47,973 bases of DNA from a virus. The stretch's first letter is position 1. Each line of letters opens with the position of its first letter. The translations under genes were made by a program, and so were the position numbers. Of this stretch, positions 8,541 to 16,056 are shown in pieces. The stretch is from IMG/VR virus record IMGVR_UViG_3300033143_001345, positions 1 through 47,973 of that record, one strand, 5' to 3'. Under the pieces are notes generated by a model that saw only the letters and a list, made by a program, of their open reading frames with translations, was not told where the DNA came from and made no database searches.

Positions 8541-9946
8541 GTACTATCTCTTTTTGCGAAGTATTTGCATTCTTCCCAAAATGAAATTAACTCCGGGAAT
8601 ACTTCTTCAAACTTTGTATCATGTCGCTTATCTGCTTCAGTAAAGAAGCGATAGAAGTCTGCCTTCTTTTGTTCAACATTATCTGTTCCTTGTTTCATCC
8701 ACGCAATGTCTCTATCCATGCGTTGTACTTCGTAATCCTTAAAGCCATGAAAGCGATCGTCTTCTGTTTCCATATGGTCTAACATGTATTGTTTTGCATC
8801 TTCCAACTTACTAACAAAATGCTCTGGAAGTATTTGCATACTTTGCCATTCTGGTGTACGTAGCACAGGTGTGTCAAACCAAATACGCTGGAAGTCTGTA
8901 CTGTACTTTCTTCGCAGATGCAAAATGCACATCATTAACTGTCTGAGATTATGAATAGACAAATTGTTCATTGTAATAATAAATGTTACGCTACTGTAGT
9001 TAGGTACGTCAGTTAAGAACTCTTCCACGCGCTCCAACAATAAATTAAAGTTTAATCCATGGCGTATGTATTCGGCTTGCTCACCCCATGTATCAACACT
9101 TACGTACTGCATGAAGTGTTCGATCTTGCCTGTCGTTAATTGCTTAACATAGCCCATGTACTTGTCCCAAAGTTTTTGGTCTACTGACAGATTGCTTGTA
9201 ACGTTCAGATGTAAATCGGGCTTTGGATTTGCTAATACATAATCAAATACCTTGTAGGTATTCTTGTCCATAAGTGGCTCGCCGCCTGTCATTCTAAAAT
9301 GTACAAGTTCTTTATATAGTTCTGGCCACCACTCCCAAAATGCATCAACGTACGGATTATCTTCACGGTTGGGTATCGGGCGTCTATTACCTGTAAAGTA
9401 CGCGGGATCATTATGCGGTTGTGTTGTCGGATAGGCACCGTGCTTCTTAACTTCCTGCATCCAAGTTGTAGAAAACTGGGGTGAGCAGTAAGAACACGCT
9501 AAGTTACATGCATGGTTAAAGTTAACCTCTACGTAAGAAGGGTTAACATCGGCATACGGGTTTGCAACTATAGCGTCAAAGTCCTTAGCGGCCCAAGGCT
9601 CGCCACTTCTATAGTGACGATCACTTAACTTTCCTTCAGCTTCCATCATCCAGCAATAACTACATTCAGGAGGCTGTATTCCATCTATCATTAATTGGCG
9701 AGCATCAATTTTTTGCTTTGTATTATGTAACGCGCTCGGATTTTTCTTAATATCGTCAATGCTTATTTGATGCAATGGTGGATGGTAACAGGAATTGTTT
9801 AATCCAGTAGGCAAGTGTAAGGACACTTGCTTCCACTTGGCAAGACACATAGACGGACTAACAGTATCTAATTTTTCTTTCATTAGCTCTGCGTCTGAGA
9901 GGAACTTACTTTTAAAGTCTTTATTAACTTCGTCACCCTTACTCAT
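8537..9946 (-). CDS. Twitch-type radical SAM protein, CLAKW subfamily
   Basis: A 469-residue paralogue of the protein at 5388-6749. Its blocks in order are S-P-S-M-C34-L-A-K-W, S-C53-Y-H-P, N-P-S-A-L-H-N-T, C95-S-Y-C98-W, the radical SAM motif C147-N-L-A-C151-S-Y-C154, N-P-Y-V-D-A-F-W, and M-T-G-G-E-P ending at residue 224. The start is an ATGA overlap with the TEK-motif gene upstream. The shared CLAKW and S-C-x-H-P blocks suggest a cluster site with a histidine ligand in place of one cysteine (inference). The substrate is unknown. Confidence 0.9.
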   Translation of the reverse strand: MSKGDEVNKDFKSKFLSDAELMKEKLDTVSPSMCLAKWKQVSLHLPTGLNNSCYHPPLHQISIDDIKKNPSALHNTKQKIDARQLMIDGIQPPECSYCWMMEAEGKLSDRHYRSGEPWAAKDFDAIVANPYADVNPSYVEVNFNHACNLACSYCSPQFSTTWMQEVKKHGAYPTTQPHNDPAYFTGNRRPIPNREDNPYVDAFWEWWPELYKELVHFRMTGGEPLMDKNTYKVFDYVLANPKPDLHLNVTSNLSVDQKLWDKYMGYVKQLTTGKIEHFMQYVSVDTWGEQAEYIRHGLNFNLLLERVEEFLTDVPNYSSVTFIITMNNLSIHNLRQLMMCILHLRRKYSTDFQRIWFDTPVLRTPEWQSMQILPEHFVSKLEDAKQYMLDHMETEDDRFHGFKDYEVQRMDRDIAWMKQGTDNVEQKKADFYRFFTEADKRHDTKFEEVFPELISFWEECKYFAKRDST

Positions 9947-10935
9947 AATCCATCCTTATTGTATCCGCGTTCTAAGTAGATTTTCATCACCTGGTAATTG
10001 TGTTCTATATCGTGATGACAATCTTGGAAAATAGAATATATATTTTCTGATTCGATTAGTTCATGTAAAATATTAAACACGGCTGTTACTCTTTCTTTGC
10101 CAACTAAGTTATCATATTTTATAGGAATAACATGCTGGAACAATTTTAATGGTGCTACTAATTTTAAGTCTTTAACCATTTGTGACTCTGTACTCAACTG
10201 CAAAGCAAGACCCGGACTTGATAGTAGTAAGAATGGTCGCCTGTACATTATGCACCGAATTAACTTTTCTGTTATTTGCCAATTATTAGGCGAGTCTGAC
10301 GTTTCGCATATTATTTCAATTGGAATCTGCTGGTATACTTCGCCCCAATCTACATAGTTACGTGGTGGTAATATCGGAACATCCTGCACAATACCAATAT
10401 CACTATACGGCTTGTGTTTCGTTAAGTCACTCCACAATGCATTGGACTCTTTAAGATACGTTAGAACCGAAAGCGTATTTACAGATTCATCTTCTACAGA
10501 TTGGTTCATACTAGTTAATCCAAGCTCGGCGTATTTAAAATTTCGAAACGCTTCAAGTGCATGTAATCTAGATACATTTAGTCGCCCAACAAACATACCA
10601 AATAATTTTGAATGGTCCCAGTGATTAAACTCTATAGGGATTGGTAGTTGTGCAACAGGGTCGCCAGCATCACTAACAGTCATGTTATAACTTATTAATT
10701 CCGATTCTTTATGGTTGCCGTACTTAAAATGTATTGTACTAGAGTCCCACTTATAGTACTGTACTAAATCATCAACTAAATCTATTAATCCTATGTCAAT
10801 TGCAGAGATCGGTTCCTTAGTATATATTTCAATGCCGTTGCCTTCCTGCATTATCTCTATTATTTTAGCTGCTAGTATTCCGATATTCTTTATTTCATCG
10901 TTACCAACAAACTTTTGTATTTCTAGCCTTACCAT
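9943..10935 (-). CDS. TEK-motif glycosyltransferase-like protein
   Basis: A 330-residue protein with W-Q-I-T-E-K-L-I-R-C at about residues 219-228, followed by R-R-P-F-L-L-L-S-S-P-G. This is the TEK plus P-F-[LI] layout seen in the proteins at 1074-2153 and 6746-7795. The rest of the protein matches nothing I can name. It overlaps the downstream radical SAM gene by 4 bases and the upstream transferase gene by 7 bases. Assigned to a glycosyltransferase-like fold by motif and operon context only. Confidence 0.6.
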   Translation of the reverse strand: MVRLEIQKFVGNDEIKNIGILAAKIIEIMQEGNGIEIYTKEPISAIDIGLIDLVDDLVQYYKWDSSTIHFKYGNHKESELISYNMTVSDAGDPVAQLPIPIEFNHWDHSKLFGMFVGRLNVSRLHALEAFRNFKYAELGLTSMNQSVEDESVNTLSVLTYLKESNALWSDLTKHKPYSDIGIVQDVPILPPRNYVDWGEVYQQIPIEIICETSDSPNNWQITEKLIRCIMYRRPFLLLSSPGLALQLSTESQMVKDLKLVAPLKLFQHVIPIKYDNLVGKERVTAVFNILHELIESENIYSIFQDCHHDIEHNYQVMKIYLERGYNKDGL

Positions 10936-11867
10936 CCTTCCCGATTCCGTATCACATCCATTTCGCGTACCATTATACCTTTGTTATGCCAGTTCGCACG
11001 GTAATGATATTTCATAAACTTGCTGTAAAATACATCTGGGTCGAGAATTTGCAAATCTAGCTGGCTACTAAGTTGTTCGCCAATCTCCCGAATTGACTGG
11101 AGTGGATCGTTTTCGCATTGCAGCACGACGTGGTTGTACACCTCTTCTAATTCGTCAAAGTCCTGTACGTTTTTATAGTCCCAATCACCTAGCATTGTCA
11201 TATGTGTTCCCATGCGCGCGCCAAGTATTGCGTAAATTCCATTCTCAACATCAATTCCGATGTTATGCCAAATACTTAAATTATCCATGTTGCGTTTATG
11301 TACATCAGATTTAAAGTCTACTAGTGATGGCCTAGTGCCTTGGTTAAGACACATCTTAACCCCTTCGCGGAAGCCTGCTCTCCATGCTTGGAACTGACTG
11401 GCGTCTGGATACGTTGTGCTATAACAGTCATGCATAGCCCAGTACAACGGATCGAAACAAAACTCAACATCTGTATCATCTCTACCCTCTGAGGCTTCGT
11501 GCGTTTTCATATTATATATAAATTCTTTTGGCCAACAACTGATGCCACCATTGCCGTACGTTAAGCCATTAATGTGGTTACGTGCTTTCCAGCGGAATAC
11601 AGCTTGCTCGTACTGGGCATCTTTTAAATCAAGTGTTAAGTTAAAGAAGTCCAAGTCCGGCAAGTTGTCGCCATCTATTAGAATAAACCTATCTGTTTGG
11701 CTTGCATCTGCTGCGGCTTTGTGTGCTGCATCACTGCCTTTAACGCCGTCGACTCTAACTGCCCACGGAACCATATTTTTAATCTTAACCCAGAACTCTT
11801 CTTTCTGTGGTTCGTCGTAGCTAAGATAGACTACGTCCAAGTCTGCTATGTCAACTAAGTTACTCAT
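10929..11867 (-). CDS. GT-A-like glycosyltransferase
   Basis: A 312-residue protein. The N-terminus, with strand D-L-D-V-V-Y-L-S-Y-D, then V-D-G-V-K-G, and R-F-I-L-I-D-G-D-N around residues 60-70, is the pattern of a GT-A nucleotide-sugar transferase in which D-G-D acts as the metal-binding DxD. Further along comes a segment on glycine-rich N-G-G-I-S-C-W, typical of acceptor-side regions in such proteins. The gene lies at the head of the three TEK/radical SAM pairs and overlaps its neighbours by 7 and 8 bases. The sugar donor and acceptor are unknown. Confidence 0.7.
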   Translation of the reverse strand: MSNLVDIADLDVVYLSYDEPQKEEFWVKIKNMVPWAVRVDGVKGSDAAHKAAADASQTDRFILIDGDNLPDLDFFNLTLDLKDAQYEQAVFRWKARNHINGLTYGNGGISCWPKEFIYNMKTHEASEGRDDTDVEFCFDPLYWAMHDCYSTTYPDASQFQAWRAGFREGVKMCLNQGTRPSLVDFKSDVHKRNMDNLSIWHNIGIDVENGIYAILGARMGTHMTMLGDWDYKNVQDFDELEEVYNHVVLQCENDPLQSIREIGEQLSSQLDLQILDPDVFYSKFMKYHYRANWHNKGIMVREMDVIRNREGW

Positions 11868-12183
11868 ACGTTTTCATTTCCCAGTACTGTTCGTCGCCAA
11901 CAATAGTAATGTCATCCTTTGTCGTACCATGCCCGAAGTGTGCGGGTACTAGCTTACCTATCGACGTACTACGCAACCGATTTATTTTTCCATCTTTAAC
12001 TGTTATATCTAGACGAAGTTCGGCAAATTCTTTAGCGGTGATTGTAATATAATCTCCGGGCTTGTCTTCCATCGAATAAAATAACGGCCCGCCAGTTTCG
12101 ATATCGTAGTACAACCTGAAAAACACTTTTGGTTTTTCAAATTGATCGTCTAGAATATCTAATGCATCATAGAAGTTAGTCAT
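11860..12183 (-). CDS. Hypothetical protein, 107 aa
   Basis: I do not recognise this family. It is a compact, acidic protein with F-F-R-L-Y-Y-D near residues 21-27, P-G-D-Y-I-T-I-T-A-K-E-F-A-E around 41-54 and a predicted beta-rich second half. There are no cysteine motifs, signal peptide or membrane segment. It overlaps the transferase gene downstream by 8 bases and the 72-residue gene upstream by 8 bases, so it is part of the accessory operon. Confidence 0.7.
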   Translation of the reverse strand: MTNFYDALDILDDQFEKPKVFFRLYYDIETGGPLFYSMEDKPGDYITITAKEFAELRLDITVKDGKINRLRSTSIGKLVPAHFGHGTTKDDITIVGDEQYWEMKTYE

Positions 12184-12394
12184 CCGTTAACGAACGCTTC
12201 TCATGATATATTATAATTGCATCTTCCATTAATGCAAGTTGCTTAAATATTTTTTCTAGTGAGGTTGCCGGAGCACCACGCTTTAATCCGCGAATTAACT
12301 TATCGCGAAAGTATTGTACATCGTCGTCTGTAACTACTTTGCCTGCTATTTCAGCGAAGCCTCTAATTTTTTCGTCATCTGTTAATATTGTCAT
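12176..12394 (-). CDS. Hypothetical protein, 72 aa
   Basis: An unrecognised small protein, mostly charged and probably helical (L-T-D-D-E-K near the start, F-R-D-K-L-I-R-G-L-K-R-G in the middle, L-E-K-I-F-K-Q-L-A-L-M-E-D after it). A GGAG ribosome site lies about 13 bases before the ATG. The gene overlaps the end of the upstream transferase gene by 20 bases. It may be a small regulatory or adaptor protein, but nothing shows that. Confidence 0.65.
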   Translation of the reverse strand: MTILTDDEKIRGFAEIAGKVVTDDDVQYFRDKLIRGLKRGAPATSLEKIFKQLALMEDAIIIYHEKRSLTDD

Positions 12395-13178
12395 AATGTT
12401 TATTTAACTCCTTGCTAAATTCCTTTATATAATAGTGAAATGGATATTCCTGATCAATTGTGTTAATGCGTATGTTAGACTTATCCAATTCCCAAATTAG
12501 TTCTTTCGTCCAGTCTTCCTCAGCCAACCAATTTATCTTACCCTTCATATGTATTAATGACGGATAGCTAGTACCTGGCAATGTAACGTTTTCTACGCCA
12601 ATTAGTGCGGCAGCTATAGCATATATTAAATCTGTTGTGCCGGGGTCGGCTAGACCCATTTTAATATGTGGTTGCATTACTTTCCAGCTACTAAACAACG
12701 ACCGCACAATATTAAAAAAGTTATGCGAGGTTCTACTTACGCGCCAGTATGTAATTGCATTATACACGTCCGGCAAATTGTTTACATCAAATATCTTCCT
12801 GTATGTACGATCACTAGTGATTTGATTATGATAATTTCGTGCGCCGGTTGTTAATACAACGTCCTTGTGTTCTAGCATTTGCCACCAGTGGTCAATACTG
12901 TGGGGTATTATCATATCAGCTTCAATCTTTATTGTTTGTCTAAATGGACTAGCATGTAGTACCTGCCAATCGTTAGCAAGTACATTCTCGTAATTAACAT
13001 CATACGGAAATACTTCGCTGTAATCAAATACGCTAGAATCATAATGTTTATCAGACAACAATGCTATCTTTGCATCTGGTGTATGTAATCGTATGCTCTT
13101 AGCACATGCATTAGCACAGTCGATGTAGTCGTCGCCAATAGCCCAAATTAAGTAACCGCGTTCTGCTTTAATCGGCAT
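12375..13178 (-). CDS. GT-A-like glycosyltransferase (GT8-like)
   Basis: A 267-residue protein. The start, G-Y-L-I-W-A-I-G-D-D-Y, then A-C-A-K-S-I-R-L-H-T-P-D-A-K-I-A-L-L-S-D, is the opening of a GT8-like transferase, and I-K-I-E-A-D-M-I-I-P holds the D of the metal-binding motif (E-A-D in place of DxD). A later strand, S-Y-P-S-L-I-H-M-K-G-K-I-N-W, has the H-x-K-G seen near the end of GT8-type domains. It overlaps the following transferase gene by 11 bases. The donor and acceptor are unknown. Confidence 0.7.
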   Translation of the reverse strand: MPIKAERGYLIWAIGDDYIDCANACAKSIRLHTPDAKIALLSDKHYDSSVFDYSEVFPYDVNYENVLANDWQVLHASPFRQTIKIEADMIIPHSIDHWWQMLEHKDVVLTTGARNYHNQITSDRTYRKIFDVNNLPDVYNAITYWRVSRTSHNFFNIVRSLFSSWKVMQPHIKMGLADPGTTDLIYAIAAALIGVENVTLPGTSYPSLIHMKGKINWLAEEDWTKELIWELDKSNIRINTIDQEYPFHYYIKEFSKELNKHYDNINR

Positions 13179-13983
13179 CTATTAATCTCTCCATTGCGAC
13201 CTTATTTAAACAATGAAAGTCTTGTCCTTTAATTACTGACTGCATTTTTCTCTGCTTGTTTCTTGACCATTTCTCGTACCGTAATTCAAATTCTGTGTCA
13301 TTTATTTGTGTTACGTTAATATCTGTAGTCGCAGTTGGTAATAACCACGGGATGGATGGTATTGAATCTAACCGATGCCCGTGTGCAATTGATAATGCTA
13401 TGCTCACAGCATAATCGTTACGGAACGGTGATAGGCTAAACCCATATACCTTTGAATATAGCTGGTAGTTATCTTTAATCATTGCAATTAAGTTAAACAT
13501 AAATTTTGAATGATCTGACTTACGAAAGAATAAAACTGTTGCCCAGTAATGTGGAAACGGTGTAGTGCCAAACATCTGATATGCATTGAGGCCTGCTTTG
13601 TTTGCTACATCATAAACCGCCCTATGACATAAAAAGTCATATGGTGAATCAAATAACAAATTTAACTGATCGCTATTAACGATATAATCACTGTCGATTA
13701 CTATCGTTTCGTCGTATGGACTAACGTCGAATGATTGGAAACGATTTACATTATACCAATAATCAATTTGATCTTCTTTAAATGCATCATAGTTTCGCAG
13801 ACTCAATGCCATTGCTTTCTTAAAGACAACGTTATGTTTGGTTTCGCTAACACTAGCTTCATCTGTTACTATTGTCGTTGGCAAGCCAAGAAACTTTTCT
13901 ACTCTATCTGCCACCCATGTTGCTTGTTTGAAATAGTTAAGTTTGGTATTATTGAAAGCAAATATTAAAACGCCTCTACTCAT
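13168..13983 (-). CDS. GT-A-like glycosyltransferase
   Basis: About 271 residues. I start it at 13983, where the ATG overlaps the upstream stop as ATGA and the protein begins M-S-R-G-V-L-I-F-A-F-N-N, a typical start for this family; an in-frame ATG at 14019 would add 12 residues. The sequence T-I-V-I-D-S-D-Y-I-V holds a DxD-type metal site, preceded by F-D-V-S-P-Y-D-E. Later comes F-R-N-D-Y-A-V-S-I-A, a segment common in phage glycosyltransferase-like proteins. It is the second gene of the operon and is presumably cytoplasmic. Confidence 0.7.
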   Translation of the reverse strand: MSRGVLIFAFNNTKLNYFKQATWVADRVEKFLGLPTTIVTDEASVSETKHNVVFKKAMALSLRNYDAFKEDQIDYWYNVNRFQSFDVSPYDETIVIDSDYIVNSDQLNLLFDSPYDFLCHRAVYDVANKAGLNAYQMFGTTPFPHYWATVLFFRKSDHSKFMFNLIAMIKDNYQLYSKVYGFSLSPFRNDYAVSIALSIAHGHRLDSIPSIPWLLPTATTDINVTQINDTEFELRYEKWSRNKQRKMQSVIKGQDFHCLNKVAMERLIDAD

Positions 13984-14297
13984 CGTTTCGTTTGCAACTC
14001 TTCGAATTCTTGGTACCATCCATTCATCTGTTCTTGCCAGCGCGTAACTACCATGCTGTATAACTCAAGCGAGTCAACCTTACACGGGTTTCCGTATTCA
14101 TCTAATATTACAACGTTAGCAGTTGATCCTGTTGCTGTTAATAAGGAAAGCAATTCGGGACCAGCTTTCCACATGCCATTAAAGGCCGCAAATAACATTT
14201 TGGATTCGTATTTTTCTTTTAGTACTCGTTTAGCAGAGTCGTGATCGAAATATCGCCTTACTTTGTTGGTGACATTTGAGTTTTCATTGTTGTCCAT
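13980..14297 (-). CDS. Hypothetical protein, first gene of the accessory operon
   Basis: A 105-residue protein I do not recognise. A charged helix (residues 14-36, rich in K, R, E) is followed by F-A-A-F-N-G-M-W-K, then V-V-I-L-D-E-Y-G-N-P-C and a Trp-containing helical end. It has an AGAGG ribosome site 9 bases before the ATG and lies directly behind a sigma70-like promoter (14315-14343). It overlaps the transferase gene downstream by 4 bases. Similar small proteins occur near structural genes in marine T4-like phages, but I cannot assign a role. Confidence 0.75.
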   Translation of the reverse strand: MDNNENSNVTNKVRRYFDHDSAKRVLKEKYESKMLFAAFNGMWKAGPELLSLLTATGSTANVVILDEYGNPCKVDSLELYSMVVTRWQEQMNGWYQEFEELQTKR

Positions 14298-14314
14298 TTA
14301 ATAACCTCTGCCGC

Positions 14315-14343
14315 ATTGTAGCAGGATTAGTGTTAAATGTAAA
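14315..14343 (-). promoter_or_regulatory. Sigma70-type promoter of the accessory operon
   Basis: On the minus strand: TTTACA, a 17-base spacer, then TACAAT, with the start codon at 14297 and an AGAGG site between. It lies between the late-operon terminator and the accessory genes, so it would drive all leftward genes from 14297. The box type is host RNA polymerase, not the phage late type, implying early or constitutive expression. Confidence 0.7.
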
Positions 14344-14346
14344 GAT

Positions 14347-14382
14347 ATAATATGATGCAGACTAATTTCTGCATCATATTAT
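14347..14382 (-). terminator. Terminator of the late virion operon
   Basis: A perfect 15-bp stem with a 6-base loop begins 9 bases beyond the stop codon at 14392. On the minus strand the stem is followed by ATCTTTA, a short U-rich run, so it should end transcription coming from the tail-fibre gene. On the plus strand the tail is G-rich, so activity there is less likely. Confidence 0.75.
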
Positions 14383-14391
14383 GGGGTTTGA

Positions 14392-15030
14392 TTATACTAC
14401 GATTACTGTGCCTGTACCACTAATTGCACCAGTTTCGTCTGCTTCGCCACCGCCGGTGCCTACGCCTGTTGCTGTAAAGATAGTATTAACATTGCTATCA
14501 GCTGCACCAATTAATGTAAAGTTTGTTGCTTGTGGATTGGTAATTATATATTCCTTACCAACTTCAAACGATCCTGCTGTAATCTTAGTGTCACTTGGAG
14601 TGAATCTTTTATTAACAGCGTTCGCACCAAAACCGCCAACTAGTGTAAAGTCCGATGTACCTACAGTTACAACCTGGTAGTCAACACCTGCAATCATCGC
14701 TGTAGCGTTAACAGTTGCAGGAGTTATTGCTATTACTGTACCTGTACCACTAACTGCGCCAGTTTCTTTGGCCTTGCCTGTGCCGGCGCCTACGCCCGTT
14801 GCAACAAAAACGACACCTAGGGTAGTACTTGACGCGCCGATTAACGTAAAGTCTGTTGTACCAAGTTTAGTAATTATATATTCTTTTCCAATTACAAAAC
14901 TGCCAGCAAGAGTGGCTGTGCTGTTTGTCTCTGCGTTTGGAGTAAATGTTTCGTCTACAGCGTTAGATGCTGCGCCAACTAATGTAAAGTCCGATGTACC
15001 TACACTTACAACCTGGTACGTAGTGAAACC
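14392..15030 (-). repeat. Two ~110-residue repeat modules within the fibre gene
   Basis: The encoded C-terminus repeats the pattern Y-Q-V-V-[ST]-V-G-T-S-D-F-T-L-V-G and then G-K-E-Y-I-I-T-x-x-x-T-x-F-T-L-I-G-A, twice in each of two modules. The DNA repeat is partly degenerate. This is intragenic duplication of a beta-rich fibre unit. Confidence 0.7.
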
Positions 15031-16032
15031 TACCATATCAATAGCATCAATTTCAGTAATCAACGCAGTATCACCGCCAGCTATTACTGGTGTTCCCCAA
15101 CTATTACTCAAGTAAGTAACACTTGGTGGAATTACTGTAACTGTAGTAGTTAATGTTCCATTAATTATTTCATCTACAGACCACGGTGCGCCTTCGGTAT
15201 TATCTCTTTGTACGTGATCGTCAACATAGTCTACCGTTAACGATAATACTGCTCCTACTACTTTAGCATTTAATTGAATGTAGTTTGGTGTGTAAAGATA
15301 AGCTGAATCAAACTGTTTAAATATTCCAGCAAATCCTACGCCGAGAGCAAATACACCAGTTCCTGTTGCAAGTACGGTTGGTGATCCACTGCCACCTATT
15401 TTTGTTGTTCCTGTATATGCTACTGCGGCAATAGTCTTCGAAGCTGCAATACCTGTTAAGTTAATCGTACCACATGCAGCACAAAGGTTAGTCCAACCTG
15501 TATTTTTAGTATTTGCTGTGCCACCGCTACGTGCAAAAGCAACAGAAACTCTGCCGCCTGCATTAAAGAAGTAACGCATTTCAGCCTCACTGCCAAATGT
15601 AACTGTTGTTGGAACCGTTACAGTATCAATCCATTCATCTGTTCGAGCAATAACACCGCCTGTTGTATACGGTGTGCCACTTGCTGCGGCTTCGTGTCTG
15701 TTTGTTGTAATAGTAGAAATGTTGCCTGCTAGTGCTGTTAACACTGCAATTGGGTCAGTGGCTACAGGGTTAGTTATTGCAGTAATAGATGATCCCTGAT
15801 GATTTGCGTAAGTTGTAATTTTATTTAATAACGATGCCCATTGCGTAGCTGAAATTACTGTTCCTGCAGTTACCGCAGTTACCGCAGTTTGGCCGTATCC
15901 TCTATCAGTTGCGCCTGCCGCGCCTACTGTATTTACGTTGTTGTTTGTGTTATTTGCTGTTCCGTCTATATTGCCGGTTGCAAAAGTATTATACTCATCA
16001 TCTAATATGGTATTTCCTGCTAAGTAAGCCAT
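14392..16032 (-). CDS. Tail-fibre-like virion protein with C-terminal repeats
   Basis: A 546-residue protein. The N-terminus M-A-Y-L-A-G-N-T-I-L-D-D-E-Y-N-T-F-A-T-G, then R-G-Y-G-Q and a H-Q-G-S-S segment, is a known opening of virion structural proteins in marine T4-like phages. R-Y-F-F-N-A-G-G-R-V in the middle is common in tail-fibre domains. The last ~210 residues carry two ~110-residue modules, each with two V-G-T-S-D-F-T-L-V-G / T-x-F-T-L-I-G-A repeats. Probably an adhesin or baseplate-attached fibre, exposed at the host-contact end. It is the last gene of the late operon, in front of the terminator. Confidence 0.8.
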   Translation of the reverse strand: MAYLAGNTILDDEYNTFATGNIDGTANNTNNNVNTVGAAGATDRGYGQTAVTAVTAGTVISATQWASLLNKITTYANHQGSSITAITNPVATDPIAVLTALAGNISTITTNRHEAAASGTPYTTGGVIARTDEWIDTVTVPTTVTFGSEAEMRYFFNAGGRVSVAFARSGGTANTKNTGWTNLCAACGTINLTGIAASKTIAAVAYTGTTKIGGSGSPTVLATGTGVFALGVGFAGIFKQFDSAYLYTPNYIQLNAKVVGAVLSLTVDYVDDHVQRDNTEGAPWSVDEIINGTLTTTVTVIPPSVTYLSNSWGTPVIAGGDTALITEIDAIDMVGFTTYQVVSVGTSDFTLVGAASNAVDETFTPNAETNSTATLAGSFVIGKEYIITKLGTTDFTLIGASSTTLGVVFVATGVGAGTGKAKETGAVSGTGTVIAITPATVNATAMIAGVDYQVVTVGTSDFTLVGGFGANAVNKRFTPSDTKITAGSFEVGKEYIITNPQATNFTLIGAADSNVNTIFTATGVGTGGGEADETGAISGTGTVIVV

Positions 16033-16056
16033 TATTTAATTCCTATTTTTATAATT

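Noticed and set aside
14019-14019. Upstream ATG for the transferase gene starting at 13983
   Set aside because: It would add 12 unlike residues and a 40-base overlap with its neighbour; the ATGA start at 13983 gives the usual family opening.
16044-16053. TATAAAAATA box on the minus strand before the fibre gene
   Set aside because: It resembles a late box but has an extra A within the core, and lies in an A/T-rich gap. Not convincing.
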